A stretch of 64,000 nt of DNA from Caulobacter rhizosphaerae (GCF_010977555.1 NZ_CP048815.1:62001-126000); one strand, 5' to 3'. Positions 34,814-42,603 are shown, counted from the stretch's first letter. Numbers and translations: made by a program. The notes: generated from the sequence alone by a model not told the origin.

Positions 34814-35226
34814 TGACGGACGCCCCCTACACCGGCGGCTGCCTGTGCGGCGCCCTGCGCTACGAGGCCCGCGGCCAGCCGCTGTACATGGGTCATTGCT
34901 ACTGCGCCGACTGCCGCAAGGCCTCGGGCTCGGGCTTCATCCCGTTCATGGCCTTCGCGGCCGCCGACCTGACCTTCAGCGCGCCCACCCGGACCTTCAC
35001 CTGCGTCTCGGCGCGGGGCAGCGACGCGGTGCGCAACAGCTGCCCGACCTGCGCCAGCCTGGTGTTCGGCGGGCCGGTGGGCCAGACCGACTCCCACACG
35101 ATCTATGCCGGCTCACTGGACGATCCCTCGCTGTTCCGCCCCACCATGGCGATCTTCGCCAAGGGCCGCCCCGACTGGGCGGTGATCCCGGAGGGCCTCG
35201 AGGTGTTCGAAGGGCTGCCGGACTGA
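34810..35226 (+). CDS. GFA family (Mss4-fold) zinc protein
   Basis: 138 residues starting at ATG 34810 (a second ATG at 34813 is equally possible). Zinc-binding cysteines are in GGCLCGALRY, GHCYCADC and SCPTCAS, the glutathione-dependent formaldehyde-activating enzyme pattern. The family name is historical; most members have no proven activity. It is coupled to the CoA-transferase upstream. Confidence 0.88.
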   Translation: MMTDAPYTGGCLCGALRYEARGQPLYMGHCYCADCRKASGSGFIPFMAFAAADLTFSAPTRTFTCVSARGSDAVRNSCPTCASLVFGGPVGQTDSHTIYAGSLDDPSLFRPTMAIFAKGRPDWAVIPEGLEVFEGLPD

Positions 35227-35231
35227 GGCCG

Positions 35232-35335
35232 GGGACGCGCACTCACGGCAAGGCGTCGGCCGGACGGGCAGGGTGTTTGCGGTGAGTGCGTATCCCCACC
35301 TCCCTGTCGGGGACACGCCGCAAGGGCGCGTCCCC
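35232..35335. repeat. Pair of large hairpins after the GFA gene
   Basis: GGGGACGCGCACTCAC near 35232 pairs at 14 of 16 positions with GTGAGTGCGTATCCCC near 35283. A second hairpin, GGGGACACGCC-GCAA-GGGCGCGTCCCC, follows at about 35309-35334. They probably terminate transcription from the CoA-transferase operon and belong to a Caulobacter-type repeat. Confidence 0.7.
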
Positions 35336-35455
35336 AGTCGTGCGCTTATCCTTGGCCTATCGGCGACAGACACGAGCAAAATCAACGCCCTGAACTTTCT
35401 CGACCCCAATCTGTCCTCACCCTTCAAACCTCCCTTATCCTGACCCCACCTCGTT

Positions 35456-35797
35456 GCATGGAAAGGGCGCATGGCCAGCGACCGATGCGGCGGCGGGGGG
35501 CGATCGAGCGGGACTGGGCTGGAGGGGGTTACTCCAGCGTGTCCGGGGCCTTCCATCGTTGGGAAGCCCGCCCGCCGTCGGCGTCGAACGGGGACAAAGC
35601 GCGAGTATGCCCATAGGCCCGCGCCCCCGGCGTCCGGTTTCTCCCGAAAGGGATCGAGACCGGGTCCGGCTAAGCCTCAACAGGGCTGCCCACCGGACGC
35701 TGGCGGATAACGAGCGCGCGGAGCGATCGGCTTCGTCGAAACGGTATTTATCAAAGAACTCCGGACGATGTCCGGCGCTCCGCGTCCCTTTCCATAC
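35456..35797. other. ~340-nt stem-closed element, candidate structured RNA or small mobile repeat
   Basis: ATGGAAAGGG at 35458-35467 is perfectly complementary to CCCTTTCCAT at 35786-35795. Inside are CGCGGAGCG (35717-35725) with CGCTCCGCG (35776-35784), CCGGAC-GAT-GTCCGG (35761-35775), GCTGGA/TCCAGC (35518-35523 with 35533-35538) and a CCC-GAAA-GGG tetraloop hairpin at 35643-35652. No gene with a ribosome-binding site is seen on either strand. It is not a recognised RNA family. Confidence 0.45.
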
Positions 35798-35841
35798 CTT
35801 CAGCGGGAGATCGCGTGAGGCGGCCAAGCCGTGCCCATCAC

Positions 35842-35982
35842 ATCCTCCCCCTGTGGGGGAGGTGTCGCCCAAGGGGCGACGGAGGGGGGAGTGATCGGCC
35901 GATGGCCGCAACCCGGATCTTCGATCTCAAAACTCCCCCCACCGATCGCTGCGCGATCGCCTCCCCCACAGGGGGAGGATCT
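35842..35982. repeat. Inverted pair of C/G-run hairpin repeats
   Basis: CCTCCCCC-TGT-GGGGGAGG (35844-35862) with GTCGCCC-AAG-GGGCGAC (35864-35880) lies opposite CCTCCCCC-ACA-GGGGGAGG (35960-35978), and GGGGGGAGT/ACTCCCCCC flank the inner side. The same hairpin type occurs at 21.88 kb. They lie between the gene-free stretch and the HWE kinase stop. Confidence 0.8.
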
Positions 35983-36012
35983 TCGAAAAGCGGTCCGAAA
36001 GTGATGGAGCCC

Positions 36013-37929
36013 CTACCGCCCCGTCACCGAGGCCAGGGCCCGGGCGATCTGGTGGACGTTGTAGGGCTTGCGGACGATCGGGGCGTCGAAGCCCATCGGG
36101 GCGGCCTTGTCGGCGTAGCCGGTGGCGAACACGAACGGGCGGCCCTCGCGGCGCAGCACCTCGGCGACCGGGGCCACCGACTGGCCGTTGAGGTCGGCGT
36201 CCAGGACGGCGGCGTCGAACGTCAGCTCCAGCATCTGCAGCGCCTCGGGCAGTTCCGCCGCGCAGCCCACCACCTCGACGCCGGAATCCTCCAGCCCCGC
36301 CTCCAGCTCCATGGCCAGCAGCAGCGAGTCCTCGACGATCAGCACCCTCAGGCCCGCGATATCGCCGGCCCTGAAGGTGTCGTCGCCGCCGCCCACCGTC
36401 TCGACGATGCGCTGGTCTGGCGCGGCGGCCGGCTCGTCGGGCTCGGGCTCGTCGACCAGGGCGTCGGGAGCGGCGTGGATCATCGCCGTCACGCCGCTGC
36501 GCTTGTATTCGACGGTGGCCCGCCCGCCCAGCTCGCGGCCGACCACGTCCTCGATCAGGGTCATGCCGAAGCCGCGCACCTCCGGCGGCGAGGTCATCGG
36601 CCCGCCGGTCTCCAGCCATTCCAGATTGAAGCCGCCGCCGGGCGCCACGCGCCAGACCACCTCGACCCGGCCGCTCTCGACCGACAGCGACCCGTACTTG
36701 ACGGCGTTGACCGCCAGTTCGTGCAGGGTCAGCGACAGGGCGGCCGCCGCGCGCGGCGTCAGGAACAGCTCCGGCCCGTCCCAGCGCGTCTGGTTCGGCG
36801 CCAGCCCGCCCAGCTCGGCCGCCGCGATCCGCGCCAGGGTGGCGCCGCGCCAGCGGGCGGCGCTGAGCAGGTCGTGGGCCGAGCTCATCGCCTTCAGCCG
36901 GCCGTTGAACGCCTTAAGGAAACCATCCAGCGACGAGGCCTTGCGGGCCGATTGGCCGGCTACGGACTGCACGGCGGCCAGGATGTTCTTGATCCGGTGG
37001 TCCAGCTCGGTCAGCAGGTTCTCGCGCTGGTCGTCGGCGTCCTTGCGGGCGGTAACGTCCTGGACCACGCCGATCAGCCGCAACGGCCTGTCGTCGGCGT
37101 CGCGGACCAGCAGCCCGGCCACGCGGTTCCAGATCACCCGGTGGGGATCGGACGACACGCGGCGGAACTCGACCTCGTAGCGGCCCTGGGCCTTCAGCTG
37201 AGCCTCGACCTCCTCGCGGACCATCTCGCGGTCGTCGGGATGGATGAAGCCGTACAGCGCCTCGCCGCGTTCGGCCGGCGCCACGCCCTCGGGGACTTCG
37301 GTGATCGACGCCATCCGGGCGCTGACCCGCACCGTGTCGGTCGCCATGTCCCAGACGAACTCGCCCAGGTTGGCGGCGTGCAGGGCCAGGGCGATCCGTT
37401 CGCTGTCCAGCGCCCGCTCGGCGACGTTGCGGGCGGTCTCGGCGTCGTGCAGCAGCTCTTCCATCGCCAGGGCGGCCAGGTCGGCCAGGGCGTCGGCCAG
37501 GCCGGGTTCGACGGTCTCCCGGGGCGCGGGATCCTCGACGGTCAGCAGGCCGACGATCTCGCCCGAAGCGGTCTTCAGGGGCGCGCAGGCGAAAAAGCGG
37601 CTGTCGGCGCACCAGGGGCGCAGGGTCTGGTCGGGATCGGCGGCGAGGTCGGGATGGGCCACCACGCCGCTTTCGCGCATCCGTTCGGCCAAGCCGGCGG
37701 GACGCGGCTCCTCGATATGACCGAAACCGACCTTGGCCTTCAGCCAGACGCGGTCCTTGCCGACCAGGCGGATCGCCGCCCGCGGCGCGCCGAACAGCCG
37801 CGAGGCCAAGCGCACGATTCGATCGAACCGGGGGTCGGCCGGGTCGCCGTCAAAGGCGTGAAGGGCGTCGAGGGCGCGCAGCCGTCGCGCCTCGTGATCG
37901 TCCGCCAGCGTTGCGCCCGCATCGTCCAT
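36013..37929 (-). CDS. GAF-PAS-HWE histidine kinase with C-terminal receiver domain
   Basis: 638 residues from ATG 37929; the frame is open 31 codons further without support. The order is a GAF domain (residues ~15-165, FDRIVRLASRLFG and onward), a PAS domain (~180-300, LGEFVWDMATDTVRV, ending VIGVVQDVTARKDA-like), an HWE kinase core with the phospho-His in LLTELDHRIKNILAAVQ and N-box HELAVNAVKYG, and a receiver (~520-638) with phospho-Asp in AAVLDADLNG and Lys in VRKPYN. No membrane segment is present, so it is cytosolic and may sense light, redox state or a ligand. HWE kinases with receivers often feed the general stress response, whose core lies 5 kb away. Confidence 0.9.
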   Translation of the reverse strand: MDDAGATLADDHEARRLRALDALHAFDGDPADPRFDRIVRLASRLFGAPRAAIRLVGKDRVWLKAKVGFGHIEEPRPAGLAERMRESGVVAHPDLAADPDQTLRPWCADSRFFACAPLKTASGEIVGLLTVEDPAPRETVEPGLADALADLAALAMEELLHDAETARNVAERALDSERIALALHAANLGEFVWDMATDTVRVSARMASITEVPEGVAPAERGEALYGFIHPDDREMVREEVEAQLKAQGRYEVEFRRVSSDPHRVIWNRVAGLLVRDADDRPLRLIGVVQDVTARKDADDQRENLLTELDHRIKNILAAVQSVAGQSARKASSLDGFLKAFNGRLKAMSSAHDLLSAARWRGATLARIAAAELGGLAPNQTRWDGPELFLTPRAAAALSLTLHELAVNAVKYGSLSVESGRVEVVWRVAPGGGFNLEWLETGGPMTSPPEVRGFGMTLIEDVVGRELGGRATVEYKRSGVTAMIHAAPDALVDEPEPDEPAAAPDQRIVETVGGGDDTFRAGDIAGLRVLIVEDSLLLAMELEAGLEDSGVEVVGCAAELPEALQMLELTFDAAVLDADLNGQSVAPVAEVLRREGRPFVFATGYADKAAPMGFDAPIVRKPYNVHQIARALASVTGR

Positions 37930-38038
37930 GATTCGACCATAGACCGGGTTCGCCTGACGCGCGAGATCGATAAAGGCGACGCCCGCCGCCCCGCGCCGAA
38001 GATCCCCTGTGGTGAAGCTCAAACCTTGAGGCTACAAT

Positions 38039-38064
38039 GGAACTCGTCGCCTCGGCTTCGCGTT
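38039..38064 (+). promoter_or_regulatory. EcfG-type stress promoter upstream of the DUF883 gene
   Basis: GGAAC (38039-38043), 17 bases, then CGTT (38061-38064). This fits the alphaproteobacterial GSR sigma consensus and gives a ~55-base leader before ATG 38128. Confidence 0.65.
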
Positions 38065-38127
38065 GTGCGGGCGCAGCTTTGCAGCTGCCCGCCCCCCGTA
38101 AAGTCGAGCCGCGAACCGGAGATCATC

Positions 38128-38514
38128 ATGCCCGATAACGCCCTCAATCCCGCCCTGAAGGAAGCCAACAAGGCCTCGTCGAACGCCGGCGCGGCTCTTG
38201 ACCATGCCGAGCGCAGCTTCGGCGAGGCGGCCAGCGCCGCCCGCGGCAACTTCGGCGAGGCCGCCGCCGCGGCCAAGGCCAACCTGGCCGACGCCGCCAA
38301 GCGCATCGAAGCCTCCCTGACCCAGGGTCTCGAGACCCTGCGCGCCCAGACCCGCACCTATACCGACACCGCCGGCCAATCGGTCGACGAGGCTGGCCGC
38401 TATGTCAGCGAGCGGGTCCGCGAGCGGCCGATCACGGCCACCCTCGCCGGCCTCGGCGTCGGCGTCCTGCTGGGCCTGCTGCTGGCCGGAAACCGCGGCG
38501 GCCGCGACAAGTGA
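38128..38514 (+). CDS. DUF883 / ElaB-YqjD-like membrane-anchored protein
   Basis: 128 residues from ATG 38128, after GGAGATCATC. A long Ala-rich amphipathic helix (AERSFGEAASAARGNFGEA and onward) is followed by ERPITATLAGLGVGVLLGLLL, a glycine-zipper membrane tail, and a basic end. E. coli relatives (ElaB, YqjD) are stationary-phase inner-membrane proteins, some of which bind ribosomes. The EcfG-type promoter upstream predicts stress induction. The stop overlaps the next gene by four bases. Confidence 0.85.
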   Translation: MPDNALNPALKEANKASSNAGAALDHAERSFGEAASAARGNFGEAAAAAKANLADAAKRIEASLTQGLETLRAQTRTYTDTAGQSVDEAGRYVSERVRERPITATLAGLGVGVLLGLLLAGNRGGRDK

Positions 38515-38906
38515 TCTTTGGCAAGACCCTGACGACGCTGGCAGCGGCCGCGGCGATCGCCGCGGCCGCTGCCGTGAGCGTGTTCGCCGCGGCCTTCGCG
38601 CTGTTCGCGGTGCTGCAGCCCCATCTCGGCGCCGCCGGCGCGGCGGCGGTGGTCGCCGCGGTCGCCGCCGCCATCGTCGGGCTGGCCGGCCTGCTGGCCG
38701 CGCTCAAGGCCGAGGAAAAGGCCCGACCCGCACCTGCGCCGGACGCTTTCGCCTTTGCTGAAAAGGCCATCGAAATGGTCAAGGATCGGCCGATCCTCAC
38801 CGTCGGCGCCGGCCTGGCGGCGGGGATCATCGCCTTCCGCAACCCCGCGCTGGCTGCGATCGTCGCTAAGGCGCTGCTGGATTCGCAGAAACCGCCGCCG
38901 CGCTAG
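38511..38906 (+). CDS. Holin-like / YqjE-like membrane protein
   Basis: 131 residues from GTG 38511, overlapping the DUF883 stop (GTGA). Two strongly hydrophobic Ala-rich segments (about 8-38 and 42-66) are followed by a charged linker and a third weaker hydrophobic stretch (ILTVGAGLAAGIIAFRNPALAAI). DUF883 proteins are often paired with such phage-holin-superfamily (YqjE-like) proteins, so they probably act together in the inner membrane. Confidence 0.7.
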   Translation: MIFGKTLTTLAAAAAIAAAAAVSVFAAAFALFAVLQPHLGAAGAAAVVAAVAAAIVGLAGLLAALKAEEKARPAPAPDAFAFAEKAIEMVKDRPILTVGAGLAAGIIAFRNPALAAIVAKALLDSQKPPPR

Positions 38907-38936
38907 TGACAATCGACAACTAGCGACAATCGACAA
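38903..38936 (+). repeat. Tandem 17-bp repeat before sodB
   Basis: CTAGTGACAATCGACAA and CTAGCGACAATCGACAA are adjacent and differ at one base. The first copy contains the stop codon of the upstream gene. A TGGGCC-TCCC-GGCCCA hairpin follows at 38964-38979, in the leader of sodB. Confidence 0.85.
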
Positions 38937-39010
38937 GACGAGCCTTTCCCGCCTCTGGTTTTCTGGGCCTCCCGGCCCATCTTCCGGGGGCGTTTTGCCC
39001 TGGAGCGATC

Positions 39011-39628
39011 ATGTTCAAACTCCCCGACCTGCCCTACGCCTATGAAGCCCTGGAGCCGACCATCTCGGCCAACACGCTTCATTTCCACCATGACAAGCAC
39101 CACGCGGCCTATGTGAACGCGCTGAACGGCCTGCTGCCGGAAGGCGACAAGCGTCCGCTGGAAGCGGTGATCCGCGAAGCCGGCCCCGGCAAGGTGTTCA
39201 ACAACGCCGCCCAGGCCTGGAACCACGCGTTCTTCTGGGACTGCATGAGCGCCGACAAGGCCGCGCCGTCGGCCGAGCTGACCGCCGCCATCAACGAGGC
39301 GTTCGGCGACCTGGCGGGCCTGAAGGAAAAGTTCGTCGCCGAGGGCGTCGGCCATTTCGGCTCGGGCTGGGTGTGGCTGGCCGTGCAGGAGGGCAAGCTG
39401 GTGGTGCTCTCGACCCACGACGCCGACGACACCCTGACCAAGCCCGGCGTCACCCCGCTGTTGGTCTGCGACCTGTGGGAGCACGCCTACTACCTGGACC
39501 ACCAGAACAACCGGAAGGGCTTCCTGGAAGCCTGGTTCGACGTCCTGCCCAACTGGACGTTCGCCGACGCCCAGTTCGCCGCGGCCAAGGGCCAGGGCGC
39601 GGCCTGGACCTATCCCGAGCCGGCCTAA
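39011..39628 (+). CDS. sodB: Superoxide dismutase (Fe/Mn family)
   Basis: 205 residues. Metal ligands are visible: His in LHFHHDKHHAAYV, His in AWNHAFFWDC, and Asp/His in VCDLWEHAYYLDHQN. FGSGWVWLA and AWNHAFFWDCM are Fe-type features. It converts superoxide to peroxide and oxygen in the cytosol. A strong terminator follows the stop. The stress-gene setting fits, although no EcfG promoter was found directly upstream. Confidence 0.95.
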   Translation: MFKLPDLPYAYEALEPTISANTLHFHHDKHHAAYVNALNGLLPEGDKRPLEAVIREAGPGKVFNNAAQAWNHAFFWDCMSADKAAPSAELTAAINEAFGDLAGLKEKFVAEGVGHFGSGWVWLAVQEGKLVVLSTHDADDTLTKPGVTPLLVCDLWEHAYYLDHQNNRKGFLEAWFDVLPNWTFADAQFAAAKGQGAAWTYPEPA

Positions 39629-39642
39629 CCAGCCTCGGCTGT

Positions 39643-40494
39643 CTAGACCTGCAGCGGCGCGACCTCGGTCGCGCCGCTTTCGTTTGGGCCCTTGGGTACG
39701 CAGCGCCGCGGAACCGACCAGGTCCGGAAGGTCACGAACTGGGTGCGCTCGAAGGCCAGGGCCGTGATGCGGATGTCGACATCGTCAACCTCGATCAGGT
39801 TGAAGCTGGGCGGCACGCCCCGCTCGCGCACCGACAGCGTCCCCGAGCCGACCGCCTGGGTGCAGCCGTCCGAGAACGGATAGGGATGCACGAACGGCGC
39901 GTGGATGTGGCCGGTCAGGACCAGGTCCACCCCGGCGTGGGAGAAGGCCTGGGCGGCCGCCGTGCCGCCATGCACCCGGGCGGTCATCGGCCCGCCGAGC
40001 ATCTCGATCAGCGGATGGTGGCAGACCACGATCTTCAAGGCCCCGGGGGCGGCGCCCTTCAGGTCGGCGCAGACCTCGCGGACCTGGCGGCGTGAGACCG
40101 CGCCCTTCGACCAGTTCAGCCGCAACTGGAAGGCGCGGGCCGAGTTGAGGGTGACGACGGTGGCCCGCGGGTCGTCCCAGTCGCTGTTCATCCGCTCACC
40201 GAACCGGTCCTCATACCGCCGCCAAGGCGCGACCAGCCGGGTCAGGATCTCGCGAGGACCCGCGAACGGCGTGTCGTGATTGCCCGGCGTGACCAGTCGC
40301 GGGCCCGGCAGGCGGTCCAGCCAGGCCTGGGCGGCGTCGAACTCCTCGACCTTGCCGTCCTTGGTCAGGTCGCCGGCGGCGATCACAAGGTCGGGTCGTT
40401 CGGCGTGGATGCGCTCGACCGCCGCCTCGACGGCGGCCTTGTGCTCGCCACCGAAATGGATGTCGGACACCTGGACCAGCTTGAGCGGTCTCAT
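39643..40494 (-). CDS. Metallophosphoesterase
   Basis: 283 residues. Calcineurin-like motifs in order: VQVSDIHFGG, AAGDLTKDG, PGNHD, CHHPL and TGHIHAPF, which bind two metals. The family includes cyclic-nucleotide and phospholipid phosphodiesterases. It overlaps the lipid-kinase-like gene upstream by four bases (ATGA), suggesting a role in phospholipid turnover, though this is inference. Its last ~10 codons coincide with the sodB terminator hairpin. Confidence 0.9.
   Translation of the reverse strand: MRPLKLVQVSDIHFGGEHKAAVEAAVERIHAERPDLVIAAGDLTKDGKVEEFDAAQAWLDRLPGPRLVTPGNHDTPFAGPREILTRLVAPWRRYEDRFGERMNSDWDDPRATVVTLNSARAFQLRLNWSKGAVSRRQVREVCADLKGAAPGALKIVVCHHPLIEMLGGPMTARVHGGTAAAQAFSHAGVDLVLTGHIHAPFVHPYPFSDGCTQAVGSGTLSVRERGVPPSFNLIEVDDVDIRITALAFERTQFVTFRTWSVPRRCVPKGPNESGATEVAPLQV
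39653..39685 (+). terminator. Terminator of sodB, inside the 3' end of the convergent gene
   Basis: AGCGGCGCGACC (39653-39664) pairs perfectly with GGTCGCGCCGCT (39667-39678), then TTTCGTTT follows on the plus strand. The stem lies within the last codons of the metallophosphoesterase on the other strand. Confidence 0.8.
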
Positions 40495-41339
40495 GGGGCG
40501 GGAACCAGGGCGCGGAAAGCCTTGGGGCGGAAGCGGATGGCAACGGCGTCGTCCAGCCGCACCGGCTCGCCATCGAGGATGGCCGGGATCCGCCCCCCGG
40601 CCCAGACCTTGCCGATCCGGCAGCGGCCGACGATCACCGACGGGTCGTTGCGCCAGTTGCCGGTCACGGTGTTGACCCCAAGGCGGAAGATGTCCAGCGC
40701 CCCGGCCGGATCCAGGGCGGCGGCCTCCAGGGCCTGCTCGTCAGCGTGCAGATCGGCCGAGACCAGGGGGCAGAGCAGGCTGAGGGCCTCGGTCTTGCCC
40801 TTGGGGCGGCCGTCCAGCACGTAGCGCAGCCGGCTGGAGAAGGCGCGGCGCATGGCCCGGCGGGCGCGCAGCAGCGCCAGGTCGGCTCGCCCCGCCCGCG
40901 CCGCCTCGCGAGCCTCGGCCCACAGGGCGGGACTGCCCAGGATGGCGGCGACGAAGAACAGCCGGCCGTTGATCTCGCCGCCGGAGATCATCCGTTCCTG
41001 GCCGCTCTTCAGGCAGTTGGCCATGGCCTCTGGCCAGGGGATGGCGCCGTACAGGGCGTGGGGCAGCATGTTCATGGTGCCGCCCGGCAAGGGTGCGATC
41101 ATGGGACCGTCGGGGCCGGCCATCTCCGCGGCCGCCCGGGCGGTGCCGTCGCCGGCCACCACCAGCAGGGCGTCGGGCCGGGAGTCGAGGGCGTCGCGCA
41201 GGCAGGCGGTCAGCTCGCCTTCGCCGGGGGCGTGGACTCGTCCGGTGACTCCGTGTTCGGCCAGGATGGCCTCGGCCTGGGCCGGAGCCTCCCGGCCCAC
41301 CGAACCGGAAGCGATGTTGGTGACGACTTCCACACGCAT
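40491..41339 (-). CDS. Diacylglycerol-kinase-family lipid kinase
   Basis: 282 residues from ATG 41339; the frame is open far upstream only because of high GC. N-terminal VEVVTNIASGSVG replaces the usual NPxSG; VVAGDGTARAAAEMAG is the GDGT nucleotide site and APLPGGTMNMLPHAL is the GGT(x)N motif of DAGK/YegS/sphingosine kinases. It phosphorylates diacylglycerol or a related lipid at the membrane. It is coupled to the metallophosphoesterase downstream. Confidence 0.87.
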   Translation of the reverse strand: MRVEVVTNIASGSVGREAPAQAEAILAEHGVTGRVHAPGEGELTACLRDALDSRPDALLVVAGDGTARAAAEMAGPDGPMIAPLPGGTMNMLPHALYGAIPWPEAMANCLKSGQERMISGGEINGRLFFVAAILGSPALWAEAREAARAGRADLALLRARRAMRRAFSSRLRYVLDGRPKGKTEALSLLCPLVSADLHADEQALEAAALDPAGALDIFRLGVNTVTGNWRNDPSVIVGRCRIGKVWAGGRIPAILDGEPVRLDDAVAIRFRPKAFRALVPAP

Positions 41340-41412
41340 GCAGGATTCCAGGGAGCGCGAATGCGCAAGGAAGGTTCGAGACCACAAACGGCGGCGCTTG
41401 GCTGGGGTTCCC

Positions 41413-41438
41413 GGAACCGTTGAGCCGCGCGGCTCGTT
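41413..41438 (+). promoter_or_regulatory. EcfG-type stress promoter upstream of the glycine-zipper lipoprotein
   Basis: GGAAC (41413-41417), 17 bases, CGTT (41435-41438), then TTG. It lies about 35 bases before ATG 41473, an ideal distance for a short leader. Confidence 0.7.
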
Positions 41439-41472
41439 TGCAGCGTGGGACAAGCTCGAACGGAGAGCCACG

Positions 41473-41814
41473 ATGAACAAGACCTTGATCGCCCTCTTGG
41501 GCGTCGGCGTGCTGGCCAGCGCTTGCACCGCCACCGGCAACACCGAACGCAACGCCGCCGGCGGCGCGGCCCTGGGAGCCCTGGCGGGCGCGATCGTCGG
41601 CAACAATGTCGGCGGCGGCAGCGCCACTACGGGCGCGGCGGTTGGCGCGGCCCTGGGCGGCACCGTCGGGGCCGTGAAGGGCTGCCGCGAGGACGGCGGT
41701 TGCGGCGCCACCAACGTCAATCGCCGTCAATACTATGACGAGCGCGCCGGACGGTATTACTACTACGACTCGCGTAGCGGTCGTTACTACTGGGAAGACG
41801 GCAGCCCCCGTTAA
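41473..41814 (+). CDS. Glycine-zipper lipoprotein (17-kDa antigen type)
   Basis: 113 residues from ATG 41473, after GGAGAGCC. The lipobox is LASAC. A glycine-zipper pair (AAGGAALGALAGAIVGNN and TTGAAVGAALGGTVGAV) is followed by a Tyr-rich tail (RYYYYDSRSGRYYWED). Such lipoproteins sit in the outer membrane. An EcfG-type promoter lies upstream and a perfect terminator follows, so it is a single-gene transcript likely induced by stress. Confidence 0.88.
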   Translation: MNKTLIALLGVGVLASACTATGNTERNAAGGAALGALAGAIVGNNVGGGSATTGAAVGAALGGTVGAVKGCREDGGCGATNVNRRQYYDERAGRYYYYDSRSGRYYWEDGSPR

Positions 41815-41837
41815 GTCGGGCCAGGCCGAACCCTCGT

Positions 41838-41868
41838 AAAGGCGGTCGGCGCGCGTCGGCCGCCTTTT
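41838..41868 (+). terminator. Intrinsic terminator after the glycine-zipper lipoprotein
   Basis: AAAGGCGG at 41838 pairs with CCGCCTTT at 41860-41867, ending in TTTT. An A-run on the 5' side makes it potentially bidirectional. Confidence 0.85.
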
Positions 41869-41895
41869 GCGCGCCGTGGCGTCAGAGAGGGCAAG

Positions 41896-42360
41896 ATGAA
41901 GACGATCGGACGGGCGATAATCGGCGTGGCGGTCCTGGGGGGGCTGGTGGCGGGATGCGTGAGCCATCCCGGACCCAAGTCGCGGTCCCAGATCGTGCAG
42001 ATGGCTCCGAGCTGCGAAGACTTCTCAGTCCAGATCTATTTCGAAAGCCGCTCGGCCCAGCTAACCGACGAGGCGCGCTCGGTGCTGAAGGGCGCCGACG
42101 CCCTGGCCACGGGCTGCAAGGTCGCCTCGGTGAGGGTCGTGGGCCTGGCCGACGCGGTCGGCGCTCCCGACGCCAACCTGGCGCTGTCCAAGCAGCGCGC
42201 CGAGGTCGTGACGCGGGCCTTGGACAAGATGGGCTACAGCAACGTAGCTTTCGATGTCGGGGCTGCGGGTGACGCCGGCGCCATGACCAACGACGGCGAG
42301 AACCGGCCCCTGCGGCGGCAGGCCGACATCCGTTTTGATCTGGACGGAAAGTTGCGCTAG
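41896..42360 (+). CDS. OmpA-family lipoprotein
   Basis: 154 residues. The lipobox is LVAGC. The OmpA-like peptidoglycan-binding domain shows VQIYFESRSAQLTDEARSVL, VVGLADAVGAPDANLALSKQRA and the C-terminal NRPLRRQADIRFDL. Asn-Arg near the end replaces the usual NRRVE contact. It probably tethers the outer membrane to the cell wall. The ribosome-binding site is GAGAGGG before ATG 41896. Confidence 0.87.
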   Translation: MKTIGRAIIGVAVLGGLVAGCVSHPGPKSRSQIVQMAPSCEDFSVQIYFESRSAQLTDEARSVLKGADALATGCKVASVRVVGLADAVGAPDANLALSKQRAEVVTRALDKMGYSNVAFDVGAAGDAGAMTNDGENRPLRRQADIRFDLDGKLR

Positions 42361-42435
42361 CGGAGATTTTCCGCAAGCGCGCATGAAAAAGGCGGATCCG
42401 ATGGGGTCCGCCGAAAGGCCTTACAAGGGATAGGG

Positions 42436-42496
42436 TGCGGAGGCGGCAGGCTGGCTTTCACCAGCCTCAAGTCGGGGGGGCGTCGCCGCCTCCGCA
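42436..42496 (+). ncRNA. Nested perfect hairpin in the intergenic region (candidate RNA element)
   Basis: The outer stem TGCGGAGGCGGC (42436-42447) pairs perfectly with GCCGCCTCCGCA (42485-42496). Inside, AGGCTGG (42448-42454) pairs with CCAGCCT (42461-42467). It lies in a 313-base gene-free gap between the OmpA lipoprotein and a stress-controlled small gene. It does not end in a T-run, so it is not a simple terminator. The gap also has a weaker hairpin near 42391-42411. Confidence 0.45.
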
Positions 42497-42603
42497 ATTC
42501 AAAAACGTCGCGCCCCAAGAGCGGTTCCCGCCGCCCGAAACTTTTTTCGCCCATGCCGCGATTATTTTCGCGGCCGGTCCCCGCGACCTCGGAGAGGCCG
42601 GAG

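Noticed and set aside
35456..35797. RNase P RNA or tmRNA
   Set aside because: The conserved RNase P core (GAGGAAAGTCC) and a tmRNA tag sequence or tRNA-like ends were looked for on both strands and not found.
35435..35911. Stop-free frames on both strands across the 35.4-35.9 kb stretch
   Set aside because: Both strands are open at once, neither has a ribosome-binding site or gene-like codon bias, and the segment is dominated by inverted repeats.
42391..42496. A small RNA under EcfG control, in the manner of the known Caulobacter GSR small RNA
   Set aside because: No GGAAC-N16/17-CGTT lies upstream of the hairpin; the only such site (42604) is downstream and points to the small protein genes.
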